Shown: positions 17,060 to 26,087, numbered from the stretch's first letter. The stretch is 64,000 nucleotides of DNA from CALAGB01 sp963713965 (GCA_963713965.1 OY970217.1:744001-808000), one strand, 5' to 3'. A program made the numbers and translations. Notes: generated by a model not told the origin, from the letters alone.

Positions 17060-17545
17060 ATGGGACCGCTCGTCGTCACAGGAATCTTCTACCTCGCAGT
17101 CGCGATTTTGTGCATCGCCACACCGCAGGCAGGTCGAATCTTCACGGCGATCTTCTTTTGGATCATGGCCCTGGGTGTTCACGGCTACTTTATCCTAGCC
17201 AACCCTCAGAGCTACGTGGACTTCGCCCACGATGCTTACCTCGGCTTCTATCGTGACGTGGCGAGTCCAATTGTCGAGTTTAGTCCTCGTGGATTTGGGC
17301 TTCTCTGCCTGGCGTTCGAGTTGGCCGTTGGCGCACTGATTCTCAGCAAGGGACGGTTGGTCAAGATTGGTCTCATTGCGGGAATCGTGTTTCTCCTCGG
17401 CATCACACCTCTGAAGTACACGCAGGTTAATCCGGTGCTTGCGGCCGGTATGGTCTACCTCTTGACCAAGGACTTTGCGGCGTCGGCGATTGACGTCATA
17501 CGAGCATCAGAGAGGCTTCACCATACTCCACATGTTCCTGCGTAG
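17060..17545 (+). CDS. Four-helix integral membrane protein of unknown function
   Basis: A 161-residue protein with four hydrophobic segments: about residues 1-20 (GPLVVTGIFYLAVAILCIA), 27-45, 80-98 (LLCLAFELAVGALIL) and 105-135. No catalytic motif is recognised. The ATG at 17060 follows AGGAGA at good spacing, which is why the longer frame from 16814 was not used. It stands alone on the plus strand. It could be a small DoxX-like or DUF4345-like membrane protein, but similarity is not strong enough to name a family. Confidence 0.68.
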   Translation: MGPLVVTGIFYLAVAILCIATPQAGRIFTAIFFWIMALGVHGYFILANPQSYVDFAHDAYLGFYRDVASPIVEFSPRGFGLLCLAFELAVGALILSKGRLVKIGLIAGIVFLLGITPLKYTQVNPVLAAGMVYLLTKDFAASAIDVIRASERLHHTPHVPA

Positions 17546-17995
17546 TGTCCGACGTGTTATTGGCCCGAAACATTCAGACCGAGCCCGCACATGCAAACCA
17601 ACGTGGAACTCTAGGAAAGGTCAATTTGTGGTGGGAAGACGCCGAAAATTGTCCAAACGTGGAGTGCAGCAGCAAGTTCTAGGCACCTGATGTGTTCTTC
17701 ACAGAAATCGACTAAGCCGCCATAGCTCAGAAGCGGGCGTTTCGGGACAATTTAGAATTTGCAGGCGAATGAAGTTGATAAGCTCGCGGTTGTTGACCGG
17801 CAATACCTCCAAGTACTAGCCCAAAATTCCCTTCCGCGTCGACTGATCCACGCGTACGATGGGAGTGCACATGACCAGAGTCGTGACGCCGTTTCAGCAA
17901 TGAGCCCGGCCGGAGGTGGTAGCATGGACGTAGTGTCTGCTGTACTAGCCCGTGGACCCTCGAATCCTATCCAGACATTGTGTTTGGAGCAGTTC
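17546..17995. other. Intergenic region with inverted repeat AAATTGTCC/GGACAATTT
   Basis: 450 bases between the membrane protein and the GNAT gene, lower in G+C than its surroundings. Frames on both strands are open but look non-coding. A perfect 9-base inverted pair lies at 17646-17654 (AAATTGTCC) and 17745-17753 (GGACAATTT), about 90 bases apart. This could be the remains of an element, but no transposase is recognisable. Confidence 0.45.
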
Positions 17996-18526
17996 ATGAA
18001 CGTCGTCGAAGTGCAGCCGCTGACCCTCTCGGACGGCTCAGTCATCCCCGCGCGCTTCATCCGGCCCTCGGATGCCGAGGCGCTGCAGCGTTTCCACCGC
18101 AGACTAAGCGAAAGCTCGATCTATTCACGTCATTTCGGGTTCGTTCCAGAACTCTCAGACGCCCAGGCGCACTACTTCACTCACGTCGATGGTGTCGAAC
18201 GCTGTGCCGTCGTCGCACTGGACCCAGAGCGACCGCACGAGATCGTCGCGGTGGTGCGGTACGATCGTGACCCGAATCGCGCTAGCGCAGAGTACGCCGC
18301 ACTCGTCGAGGATCGCTGGCAGGGCCGAGGCGTTGGAGTGGGGCTGACCCGCGTGCTCATCCAGTACGCACGAGAAAACGGCGTGCGGCTCCTCTACGCT
18401 CTGGTCCTCCCGGGGAATGTGCGCATGATCCGGTTGCTGCACTCGCTTGGGTTGACAACGACGACGCGGTTTGTGGACGGCGCCGATCGCGTGGAGGTCA
18501 CCCTTGAGGAGCCGGATTCCGAATAG
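17996..18526 (+). CDS. GNAT-family N-acetyltransferase
   Basis: A 176-residue GNAT enzyme. Motif A is WQGRGVGVGLTRVLIQYARENG, the acetyl-CoA pyrophosphate loop. The N-terminal IRPSDAEALQRFHRRLSESSIYSRHFG is typical of the GNAT domains also found fused to acyl-CoA synthetases or protein acetyltransferases (Pat-like). The ATG at 17996 has GGAG 7 bases upstream. It may acetylate protein lysines or a small molecule; nothing nearby decides. It ends 31 bases from the convergent glycosylase. Confidence 0.85.
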   Translation: MNVVEVQPLTLSDGSVIPARFIRPSDAEALQRFHRRLSESSIYSRHFGFVPELSDAQAHYFTHVDGVERCAVVALDPERPHEIVAVVRYDRDPNRASAEYAALVEDRWQGRGVGVGLTRVLIQYARENGVRLLYALVLPGNVRMIRLLHSLGLTTTTRFVDGADRVEVTLEEPDSE

Positions 18527-18557
18527 CGGCGCGACAATCGCTGATTGATTGGTGCGT

Positions 18558-19175
18558 TCAGTCGGACTTGGCGGCTTTGCGTAGATCGTCGACCAGCTGC
18601 TGGTATTTTTCATCCCGATCTTTGAACGGCCGCAAGAGGTAGGCTGGGTGATAGGTCGTCAGCACGCGAATGCCTTCTGGTCCTTCCACCCATTCTCCGC
18701 GTTCATTGCTGATCTTGACCGAGCGTCCCAGCACTGCCGCCGCAGCCGTCGCACCCAGGCAGACGACGGACTTCGGTTTGATGATACTTAGCTCTTCGTC
18801 CAGAAACGGCCGGAAGGCGTTACGTTCCTCGCTCGAAGGCGGCCGATTTCGCCGCCGTCCGTTGGCTCCGGGCTCGGTTGGTCGGATCTTGACCACGTTG
18901 GTGATCCAAACCTGCTTCCGTTCCAACCCGGCGTCTTCGAGCGCCTGATCCAGCAATCTTCCCGCGCGCCCGACAAAAGGCTTACCCTGTCGCTCTTCGT
19001 CTGCCCCGGGTGCCTCGCCGACCAGAACTACGCTCGACGCTGGGTTCCCATTGCCGAAGACCAGACGACTCTCACCGCGCACGGCCTTGACGTCAACGGA
19101 CGACTCGATGCGCTCGGAAAGGCGCTTCAGTCGTGCAGTGAGATCCTGGGATTGAGTTGACTTGGCATCGCTCAT
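18558..19175 (-). CDS. Family 4-like uracil-DNA glycosylase lacking the iron-sulfur cysteines
   Basis: A 205-residue protein matching family 4 uracil-DNA glycosylases: VVLVGEAPGADEERQGKPFVGRAG, VWITNVVKIRPTEP, and the C-terminal TTYHPAYLLR with the catalytic-site histidine. All four [4Fe-4S] ligands are absent: there is no Cys pair at the N-terminus, VKCRPP is VKIRPT and the later ACxPYL is NAFRPFL. The only cysteine is in VVCLGATAA. The fold and catalytic motifs seem intact, so it is probably active without a cluster. It follows adenine deaminase by 24 bases on the same strand. Confidence 0.86.
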   Translation of the reverse strand: MSDAKSTQSQDLTARLKRLSERIESSVDVKAVRGESRLVFGNGNPASSVVLVGEAPGADEERQGKPFVGRAGRLLDQALEDAGLERKQVWITNVVKIRPTEPGANGRRRNRPPSSEERNAFRPFLDEELSIIKPKSVVCLGATAAAAVLGRSVKISNERGEWVEGPEGIRVLTTYHPAYLLRPFKDRDEKYQQLVDDLRKAAKSD

Positions 19176-19199
19176 GGCCGTCTCAAATCGTGCAATCCA

Positions 19200-20882
19200 T
19201 CAATCGAACGTGACCAGCCCTCGATCGGTGACACGCGCCTCCGGGATGACTGAAAGCGCCATGAACGAGAGGAGCCCGAAGGGCGCAGGTACGTCACTGC
19301 CGAACGATCGCGCGATCTCTTCCAGTCGCTCGTAACGTTCAGTGACCTGCTCGAGCGGCTCCGGCGAGAGGATTCCGGCGATCGGCAATGGCAGCCGCTC
19401 GATCACGTCTCCATCACGCACGGCGGCCAGACCTCCCTGCATATCAGCGACCGCTCGTATCGCCTGCAAGATATCCGCATCTCGCACGCCGACGGCCACG
19501 ATGTTGTGTGCGTCGTGCGCGATGGACGAGGCCAGCGCTCCCTCGCGTAACCCGAATCCGCTGACAAGCCCGACGCCCACCCGGCCGGTGGCGTGATGGC
19601 GCTCCACCACAACGAGCTTCAGCAGGTCGCGCTCCACATCGGAAACGAGCCTTCCATTCTCCGCTTTGGGACGCACCTCGAGCTTGCGGGTCACGATCTG
19701 ACCCGGGATGGCGCCAACCGCGATCATGCTCTCTTCAGCCCGCGGCGCGAGGTCCTCGAGCTCCAGGTTGCCAACGTGGACCGTGTTCAGTAGTGATTCG
19801 GGGACGTCGGCGCTGGAGTCGAAGAGAGGCTTGCCATCACGCGCGACTTCAGCCCCATCGAACATCACCAGGTTTGGCCGCAAATCGTCCAGCCGCTCGA
19901 AGACGACCAGGTTGGCGCGGTAACCGGGAGCGACCTGACCGATCCACGGCAGCCGCCAGTACTCAGCGGTCGAAAGCGTTGCCATGCGGATGGCGCGGAT
20001 TGGATCCAAACCGGCACCGATCGCCTTGCGCAGCACCGCGTCCATGTGACCGTCATGCAGGAGCGTAGCGCAATCTCGGTCGTCGCTGGCGAAGCAACAG
20101 CGCGGATAAGTCGCGTCGGTCACGAGAGGCAGCAGTTCCAGCAAATTGTGCTCGGTCGATCCCTCCCGGATCATGATCATCATGCCGCGGCGCAGTTTTT
20201 CGCGCGCCTCTTCTAGCTCGGTCGACTCGTGATCGGAACTCATGCCGGATCCCGCATACGCATTCACCGCCAGTCCGCGCAGACCGGGAGCATGACCGTC
20301 CCGGCGCGGGAACGGGAGCGCCAGCTTCTCGAAGATCCCTTCGTCGCCGCTCAACACGCCCGGGAAATTCATCATCTCACCGAGGCCGACGACGTTCGGC
20401 AGTTCCAGCGCCTGCCTGATTATTTCCGTGGTCATCTCCGCGCCAGAGCTCTCCATCGGACTGGCTGGGACGCATGAAGGGATGGTGAAGAAGAGATCGA
20501 CCGGCAGACCGCGTGACGCCGTCATCAGTGCTTCGATCCCCTGGAGTCCCGCGACATTGGCAATCTCGTGAGGATCGGTGACCACGGCCCCGGTTCCATG
20601 GGGAACGACGGCCCGCGCGAATTGATCGACCCATAGGAGCGAGCTCTCGACGTGGACGTGGCCATCGATGAAGGACGGCGACAGATAGCTTCCCGCCACG
20701 TCGACCACCTCGGCGGCCTCCTGATAGTCGCCGACGCCTGCAATCTTGCCGTCACAGATGGCGACGTTTGTTCGCTCGATCTCGCCGGAAGCGACGTTCA
20801 CCAGCCGCGCACCTTTCAGCAGCAGATCGGCGGGAGCCTGTTGCTGGGCAACGGCCAGGAATCGACGCCATCGATCGACCAT
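19200..20882 (-). CDS. ade: Adenine deaminase
   Basis: A 560-residue amidohydrolase that converts adenine to hypoxanthine plus ammonia. The metal site is SFIDGHVHVESSLL, followed by the family's VVTDPHEIANVAG and CFASDDRDCATLL; the NAYAGSGMSSDHES stretch is also conserved. The ATG follows GGGAGAAACGA. It is the first gene of a leftward pair with the glycosylase. In this window it feeds purine salvage or catabolism and complements the allantoinase-type gene and the molybdenum hydroxylase. Confidence 0.94.
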   Translation of the reverse strand: MVDRWRRFLAVAQQQAPADLLLKGARLVNVASGEIERTNVAICDGKIAGVGDYQEAAEVVDVAGSYLSPSFIDGHVHVESSLLWVDQFARAVVPHGTGAVVTDPHEIANVAGLQGIEALMTASRGLPVDLFFTIPSCVPASPMESSGAEMTTEIIRQALELPNVVGLGEMMNFPGVLSGDEGIFEKLALPFPRRDGHAPGLRGLAVNAYAGSGMSSDHESTELEEAREKLRRGMMIMIREGSTEHNLLELLPLVTDATYPRCCFASDDRDCATLLHDGHMDAVLRKAIGAGLDPIRAIRMATLSTAEYWRLPWIGQVAPGYRANLVVFERLDDLRPNLVMFDGAEVARDGKPLFDSSADVPESLLNTVHVGNLELEDLAPRAEESMIAVGAIPGQIVTRKLEVRPKAENGRLVSDVERDLLKLVVVERHHATGRVGVGLVSGFGLREGALASSIAHDAHNIVAVGVRDADILQAIRAVADMQGGLAAVRDGDVIERLPLPIAGILSPEPLEQVTERYERLEEIARSFGSDVPAPFGLLSFMALSVIPEARVTDRGLVTFD

Positions 20883-20918
20883 TCGTTTCTCCCTTTCGGT
20901 AGTGCAGGATGCTCCAGG

Positions 20919-21401
20919 CTAGTCGATGAGGCGGCGCTCGATCAATGCAATGGCGTCATTGAGGATGATGAGCTGCTGGCGCGCGATGTCGCCAATCTGC
21001 TCGCGCAGCGCGAAGGGAAGCTCGTGGTGTACCCTCACTCCCACTCCATGATCGGATTCGTCCCACCAGGCTTGCTCACTACTGCTCAAGAGTCCGCGTG
21101 CCACGGCCGGGAGCGACACGCGGGCCAGACGCTCCAGCCCCTCCCGCCTGCGCTCGTCTTCCTCTTCCCAGAAGAGGCCGGGCGATGTGTCCCACACGTC
21201 GAGATCGAAGCCATCGGCACCAACTCGAACGTCGATGCGGCCCATGTCTGTGTCGGAGGCGACCGTCCAGCGGCTCTGGTCATCCACGGTCATGTAGGCG
21301 TAGAGACCGATGCCGCTGAGAACGTCTATGACCGGACGCAACGCATCCCGGTCATTCGAACGATTGACGATGTCATCTCGGCCTTCCGAGTTGAGTTCCA
21401 A
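20919..21401 (-). CDS. Conserved-looking hypothetical protein downstream of MerR
   Basis: A 160-residue soluble, acidic protein not recognised as a named family. It has alternating strand-like stretches (WTVASDTDMGRIDVRVGADGF) and a helical C-terminus (EQIGDIARQQLIILNDAIALIERRLID), with several Trp residues in acidic context. The frame runs to 21548, but the part beyond the MerR stop overlaps that gene. A TTG at 21401, closely following GGAGGT, is the best start. It is translationally close to the MerR gene, so it is likely part of the same regulatory unit. Confidence 0.6.
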   Translation of the reverse strand: MELNSEGRDDIVNRSNDRDALRPVIDVLSGIGLYAYMTVDDQSRWTVASDTDMGRIDVRVGADGFDLDVWDTSPGLFWEEEDERRREGLERLARVSLPAVARGLLSSSEQAWWDESDHGVGVRVHHELPFALREQIGDIARQQLIILNDAIALIERRLID

Positions 21402-21421
21402 ACTACCTCCGCGGTTCGCGT

Positions 21422-21835
21422 TTAACGTTCTTGTTGATCCGATGAGAAGAGCTGGCGTCCGGTGTTGAGCAAGATGCGCGCGAGCGTCATCGAATCCGTG
21501 TCCAGATTTGCCCGCAAGTGCAGCTCGACCCCCGGAATGATCTCCCACCGTTGCCAGCTTTCGACTTCGCGCCCGCTACTGTCCACTCCTGGACGTGGCT
21601 CGCCAAGCCGCTTACGAATCTGATCGAGCCCGACGTTGGTATCTCGTAGCGCTTGAATCTGCCGCACTCGATCGAGATGCGTGCGGTCATAATGTGCCGC
21701 CCGGCCCCGCCCATGCGGAGGTGCCAGCAATCCCTCCGCTACGAAGTGTCGGATGCGGCGAACCGGCACTCCTGAATACTCGGAAAGCTGGTGAATCGTC
21801 ATTGCAGCCGGTGCAGCAGGCTGTCGGTCGTCCAC
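21422..21835 (-). CDS. MerR-family transcriptional regulator
   Basis: A 137-residue regulator. Residues near 12-80 form the MerR HTH: MTIHQLSEYSGVPVRRIRHFVAEGLL, then RAAHYDRTHLDRVRQIQALRDTNVGLDQIRKRL. The C-terminal 50 residues form a small effector-like domain ending in LARILLNTGRQLF. A GTG at 21835 behind AGGAG is chosen; MTIHQL at 21802 is the alternative. It is divergent from the BON-domain gene and upstream of the hypothetical gene, which suggests local control. There is no cysteine cluster typical of metal-sensing MerR proteins. Confidence 0.82.
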   Translation of the reverse strand: MDDRQPAAPAAMTIHQLSEYSGVPVRRIRHFVAEGLLAPPHGRGRAAHYDRTHLDRVRQIQALRDTNVGLDQIRKRLGEPRPGVDSSGREVESWQRWEIIPGVELHLRANLDTDSMTLARILLNTGRQLFSSDQQER

Positions 21836-21848
21836 GCCACTCCTGACA

Positions 21849-21879
21849 TTGACGCGCGGAATGGGCCATGCGCTAATAA
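21849..21879 (+). promoter_or_regulatory. Possible promoter for the BON-domain gene
   Basis: TTGACG and TAATAA are separated by 19 bases (18 if CTAATA is used), about 70 bases before the ATG at 21950. The site lies in the spacer shared with the MerR gene, so it may be regulated by it. Confidence 0.35.
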
Positions 21880-21949
21880 TAACCGTACATATCAAGCGCC
21901 CGACGCCGAACACGATGTACATCGCGATGAGGCTGAGGAGGTTTCCAAA

Positions 21950-22687
21950 ATGACTACTACCGACAAAACAAGCGAGCAGCAGATCCGCGAACTGCTGGAC
22001 GAGGCGGGAATCCCGGTGGCCGTCGAGGTCACAAGCCGGATTGCGCGTCTAATCGGTCCGGTCGATTCGGAGCGGTTGCGTCAAGCTGCCATTGATCTGG
22101 CTTCATCAGTCAACGGGATCCGGCGAGTTGAAGACGATATGAACTACGAAGTCGTCTCTCCGGACATGGTGACTGAACCCAACGACGACGACGAGCAGTT
22201 CGGTTACGCCGACGCGCTATCGCTCATGGACGACGTTTCGGACGAAGAGGCCGACTTCGCCGGTTCGCCAGGAACGACCGACCAGATCCAAGCCGTCGAG
22301 GAGGGCGAAACCTACTTCGCACCGATCGATCCGGTCGTCGAGCCCTCGCGCCGTGGGTCCGACCTCGAAATCGTCGGCGGGTTTCAGTCTGAAGCGACTG
22401 ATGACACCGACGAGGAAGAGGAAGAAGCCTTCGAGGATTCAGTGGCCTTCGACGCCGAGACCCGCGTCATTGATCGAGACGACGACGACATTCAGGAGGA
22501 TGTTCTCCGAGAGCTTCGCGAGGATGCCGAAACGACCACATTGAACCTCGATGTTCGTGTGGTTCGCGGAGTCGTCTTTCTGCGCGGCAAGGTGCAGTCG
22601 ATCGACGATGCTGAGAATGCAGAATCGGTCGCATCGCGAATCCCCGGCGTTGTGAGCGTCGAGGACCGTACCGACGTCGTCGAATAG
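21950..22687 (+). CDS. BON-domain protein with acidic central region
   Basis: A 245-residue protein without signal peptide. The C-terminal 75 residues form a BON domain (VLRELREDAETTTLNLDVRV, VVFLRGKVQSIDDAENAESVA, IPGVVSVEDR). The N-terminal 65 residues (QIRELLDEAGIPVAVEV, IGPVDSERLRQAAIDLASSVNGI) look like a second, divergent BON domain. They are joined by a region very rich in Asp/Glu (DTDEEEEEAFEDS). BON domains bind membranes or phospholipids; here a cytoplasmic location seems likely. The start has GAGGAGG upstream. BtpA follows after 8 bases. Confidence 0.8.
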   Translation: MTTTDKTSEQQIRELLDEAGIPVAVEVTSRIARLIGPVDSERLRQAAIDLASSVNGIRRVEDDMNYEVVSPDMVTEPNDDDEQFGYADALSLMDDVSDEEADFAGSPGTTDQIQAVEEGETYFAPIDPVVEPSRRGSDLEIVGGFQSEATDDTDEEEEEAFEDSVAFDAETRVIDRDDDDIQEDVLRELREDAETTTLNLDVRVVRGVVFLRGKVQSIDDAENAESVASRIPGVVSVEDRTDVVE

Positions 22688-22695
22688 CGCGAATC

Positions 22696-23511
22696 GTGTC
22701 GCCGACGAGCGTGCTGGCTGAAGGATCTTCCAAACCGCTCGTCGGCGTTGTTCATCTTGCCCCACTGCCGGGCTCGCCACTCAACACCCTCACCTTCGAC
22801 GAGATCCGTGATCGGGCGCTCTCCGACGCCGCTAGCTATGAGCGGGGCGGCGCTTCTGCGCTCATCGTCGAAAACTATGGCGACGTTCCCTACGGCAAAA
22901 GCCGCGTCGAGCCTCACGTGGTGGCCGCGATGGCCATGATGGTGGATCGGCTCAAATCCATCACATCGCTGCCGATCGGCGTCAATGTTTTGCGCAACGA
23001 CGCACATTCCGCGCTCGGCATCGCCGCGATCACGGGCGCGACCTTCGTACGCGTCAACATCCACACCGGGGCGGTGGTCACCGACCAGGGCATCATCGAA
23101 GGCCAGGCGGATCAGACGCTTCGCTACCGTCAGCTCCTCGGTACGCAAACGGAGATCTGGGCCGATGTCCACGTCAAGCATGGCGCTCCGCTCGGTGACC
23201 TATCGATCGAACAGGCAGCTGAGGATGCCGTCTATCGCGGGTTGGCCGATGCCGTCATCGTGAGCGGATCGGGCACAGGCCAACCTACCAACGCAACCGA
23301 CGTCCAGCGGGTCCGCACCCGTTTACCTGATACGCGTATTTTCGTCGGGAGCGGAGTCTCGCCCGAGACGTTGCCGTCGCTTTTGCCATTTGCTTCGGGG
23401 TTTATCGTCGGCACGTGGGTGAAAGAAGAGGGCGAGGTGCGCCGTCCGGTCGACGCGCGTCGAGTGGCCAGGCTCATTGAGATGATTCGCACGCTCGGTG
23501 AAAGCCAGTAG
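22696..23511 (+). CDS. BtpA/SgcQ-family TIM-barrel protein
   Basis: A 271-residue barrel protein of the BtpA family: GVVHLAPLPGSP at the start, VENYGDVPYGK, the PIGVNVLRNDAHSAL segment and VSGSGTGQPT. Cyanobacterial BtpA affects photosystem I stability, but in non-phototrophs the function is unknown and the fold suggests a phosphate-binding enzyme. It starts with GTG 8 bases after the BON gene and is surely co-transcribed. The convergent recJ ends 13 bases away. Confidence 0.88.
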   Translation: MSPTSVLAEGSSKPLVGVVHLAPLPGSPLNTLTFDEIRDRALSDAASYERGGASALIVENYGDVPYGKSRVEPHVVAAMAMMVDRLKSITSLPIGVNVLRNDAHSALGIAAITGATFVRVNIHTGAVVTDQGIIEGQADQTLRYRQLLGTQTEIWADVHVKHGAPLGDLSIEQAAEDAVYRGLADAVIVSGSGTGQPTNATDVQRVRTRLPDTRIFVGSGVSPETLPSLLPFASGFIVGTWVKEEGEVRRPVDARRVARLIEMIRTLGESQ

Positions 23512-23524
23512 ACGGCTGCGCCCC

Positions 23525-25213
23525 TCAGGCGATCGACATCGTCTCCGACGTGCGGTAGTCAAGCACTTCCATTGACACTTGGTTGCGCCCGTTCCAGGAG
23601 TCGAGCTTGAGCTCGAAGACCAGATCCATCGGCTTCCGCGAGAAGAACTGCGGCAATTCGTCCCCACCATTGAAGTAGATAGCTCGTGCCCCAGACCCGC
23701 TAGCCGTCTCGACGTCGAACTGCAGATGTTTGCCGTTGCGGGTGCGTCTTGGTGAACTGACGCGAACCGCACGAACGAGAAAGCGTGGCGAGGGATTGCC
23801 CTGACCGAACGGCTCAAGCTGAGCGATGAGCCCGGCCGTGTCGACGCTCAGCTCACGCCCATAGAGTTCCGCATCGATCTCCAGCGTCGGCGCCGGCGGG
23901 GTCCCACCAAAGGTGCGGTCGGACAGCCCGATCAAGCGAGCCTCCAACTCAACCAAATTCCGCGTCTGAATGGTGAGTCCGGCAGCCCGGCTGTGACCTC
24001 CGTGCTCCACCAGAATGTCCTCACAGGCGGCCAACGCCTCGACGATATTGAAGCCTTCGATGCTGCGAGCAGAACCTCGACTGACCTCCGCCCCCATGCT
24101 GAAAGCCAGCGATGGACGATTGAAACGCTCCGTTAACCTCCCGGCGACCAGTCCGACCAGTCCGACGCTCCAGTCATCGCCACCGACGACCAATAGCGGC
24201 GCGGCCTCGCCGTTTGCGGCCGCCTTGGTTTCGGCCACGTCGAGCATCTGTTGCACTTTGCGCTGTCGCTCGCTGTTCAGCTTGCCAAGCTCAAAGGCGA
24301 GTTGGTCCGCGCGGGACTCGTCGTCGGTCAAAAGCAGCTCGAGCGCGATAGTAGGATCGGCCATGCGTCCAGCGGCGTTGATGCGCGGGCCCAGCACGAA
24401 GCCGCAATGGCGGCTGGTGATAGCACTTGGATCGAGTCCGGAGCTCAGCGCCAACGATCGCAGCCCGATTGGCCCGGATTGAGCGAAACGCCGCAGTCCG
24501 ATCGAGGTCAGCACACGGTTGTCGGCGACCAGCGGAACCACATCTGCCACCGTCCCAAGGGCAACGAGCGGAAGGAACTCGCTGGCTTCGTCGTCCCCGA
24601 GGAGTGCTCGCACCAGGTGGTATGTGACTCCCACCGCGGCGAGATCCCGGAACGGATACCGTGAATCGGCGCGCTGTGGCGAGACGAACGCCGTTCCAGG
24701 GAGCGAAGATTCGCCGATGTGATGGTGATCGACGACGATTGTGGTGAGTCCAAGCTGCTGTGCATGTGCCAGTTCCGTGTGATCGCTCGTGCCGCAGTCG
24801 AGCGCGATCAGCAGCGACGCGCCCTGCTTCGTGATCTCGTCGATGGCAGCCGCACTAAGCCCATAGCCATCACGTTCGCGGTGTGGCAGACGGGTGATCG
24901 AGCGCGCACCAAGCCGGTCCAACGCACGTTTCAAGGTCGCAGTCGAGGTGATGCCATCGACGTCGTAATCCCCAAACACAGCGACGAGTTCTCCGGCCGC
25001 GATCGCCTTCCGGATGCGTCCGACCGCCAGATCCATGTCGGGAAGCAAGTAGGGATCCGCGAGCTGATCCAGCGACGGGGAGAGAAAGGATTCGACATCC
25101 TCGGCGGTCGTCAGACCACGATTGGCCAGAATCGAACTCAGTAGCGGCGAGTCAGTGCTGTTCCAGTGCTCGTCCGCGCATAATGGCGGTTCAACCCAAC
25201 GAAATCGACTCAT
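23525..25213 (-). CDS. recJ: Single-stranded-DNA-specific 5'-3' exonuclease RecJ
   Basis: A 562-residue DHH-superfamily nuclease used in recombination and mismatch repair. Motif I GDYDVDGITS (about 81-90), the DHH motif VDHHHIGES (162-164) and the DHHA1 segment GGHSRAAGLT are intact, followed by the OB-fold RecJ domain (FGQGNPSPRFLVR). The start MSRFRWVEP at 25213 has AGGA at good spacing; the frame opens further upstream at 25249. It lies alone between the BtpA gene and a DtxR regulator on the same strand. Confidence 0.94.
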   Translation of the reverse strand: MSRFRWVEPPLCADEHWNSTDSPLLSSILANRGLTTAEDVESFLSPSLDQLADPYLLPDMDLAVGRIRKAIAAGELVAVFGDYDVDGITSTATLKRALDRLGARSITRLPHRERDGYGLSAAAIDEITKQGASLLIALDCGTSDHTELAHAQQLGLTTIVVDHHHIGESSLPGTAFVSPQRADSRYPFRDLAAVGVTYHLVRALLGDDEASEFLPLVALGTVADVVPLVADNRVLTSIGLRRFAQSGPIGLRSLALSSGLDPSAITSRHCGFVLGPRINAAGRMADPTIALELLLTDDESRADQLAFELGKLNSERQRKVQQMLDVAETKAAANGEAAPLLVVGGDDWSVGLVGLVAGRLTERFNRPSLAFSMGAEVSRGSARSIEGFNIVEALAACEDILVEHGGHSRAAGLTIQTRNLVELEARLIGLSDRTFGGTPPAPTLEIDAELYGRELSVDTAGLIAQLEPFGQGNPSPRFLVRAVRVSSPRRTRNGKHLQFDVETASGSGARAIYFNGGDELPQFFSRKPMDLVFELKLDSWNGRNQVSMEVLDYRTSETMSIA

Positions 25214-25291
25214 GAGAAATCCTGGTGACGATTCAGCATGAACGTACACATGTGGTCGATCTTAGCAGATACCGTGAGTGGAGTGAGCGGG

Positions 25292-25999
25292 TCACGGCTC
25301 CTGGCGTCGCACGTGCACGGCGGCGGCCAGCTCGCGACCGATGATGTGCTCTTCACCCAGAACACGGATGCGGAGCGGACCAGCGAAGGGGAAGCGTTCG
25401 ATCACCTCGACGGTCGCGTTGGGGTACAAGCCGAGCCCGCCAAGATAGCGGAGCATCTCGGCGTCCCCATCCCAGACACGCTCGATGGTAGCCTCATCTC
25501 CCATGTCGAGATCCACCAGCAGCAATTGGGTCATGGGCTGAATGTCCCCCGCGGCGGAGGGGATCGGGTCGCCGTGAGGGTCCGTCGTTGGATACCCGAG
25601 CGCACGGTCGATGCGCGCCTCGAACTCCTCGGAGATACTGTGCTCGAGCTGTTCGGCCTCAGCATGCACTTCATCCCACGAGTACCCGAGGGCGTCGGCA
25701 AGGTAAAGTTCAAGCAGGCGATGGTGTCGGACGACTTCGAGTGCCGCTCGTTCGCCGCTTTTGGTCAGGAGTACTCCGCGATAAGGGACATGCTCGACCA
25801 GATTCATGTCCGCCAGGCGCTTGATCATATTCGTGACGGAAGGACTCTGGACCTTCAACCGTTCAGCAATCGCTTGCGTCGTCACCTTCTCATTCTGTGA
25901 TTGCAGGCTGTAGATGACCTTGAGGTAGTCCTCCATGGCATGGGTGATGACATCGTCTTTTCGTGAGGTCCTGGAAGCGGTTGTTTCGTCGGCCAACAC
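25292..25999 (-). CDS. DtxR/MntR-family metal-dependent transcriptional regulator
   Basis: A 235-residue regulator with the full DtxR architecture. The winged HTH (15-80) contains AMEDYLKVIYSL and TTQAIAERLKVQSPSVTNMIKRLADMNLVEH. The metal-binding and dimerisation domain (85-150) contains GERAALEVVRHHRLLELYL with the EE/H ligands. A C-terminal FeoA/SH3-like domain follows. It starts with GTG. It senses Mn or Fe and represses uptake genes. No metal transporter is adjacent, so its targets lie elsewhere. Confidence 0.92.
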   Translation of the reverse strand: MLADETTASRTSRKDDVITHAMEDYLKVIYSLQSQNEKVTTQAIAERLKVQSPSVTNMIKRLADMNLVEHVPYRGVLLTKSGERAALEVVRHHRLLELYLADALGYSWDEVHAEAEQLEHSISEEFEARIDRALGYPTTDPHGDPIPSAAGDIQPMTQLLLVDLDMGDEATIERVWDGDAEMLRYLGGLGLYPNATVEVIERFPFAGPLRIRVLGEEHIIGRELAAAVHVRRQEP

Positions 26000-26087
26000 G
26001 TAGGTCCATTCGCGAAGATGGGTCCGTCGGACGGGGGCCAGCGCTGCTGCCGACTCCGAGGTGCAATGCGTCGATGCGATTGCTTAG

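Noticed and set aside
17752..18060. Minus-strand frame that might be a transposase or unknown protein fragment
   Set aside because: No motif recognised, overlaps the start of the GNAT gene, composition unlike coding sequence.
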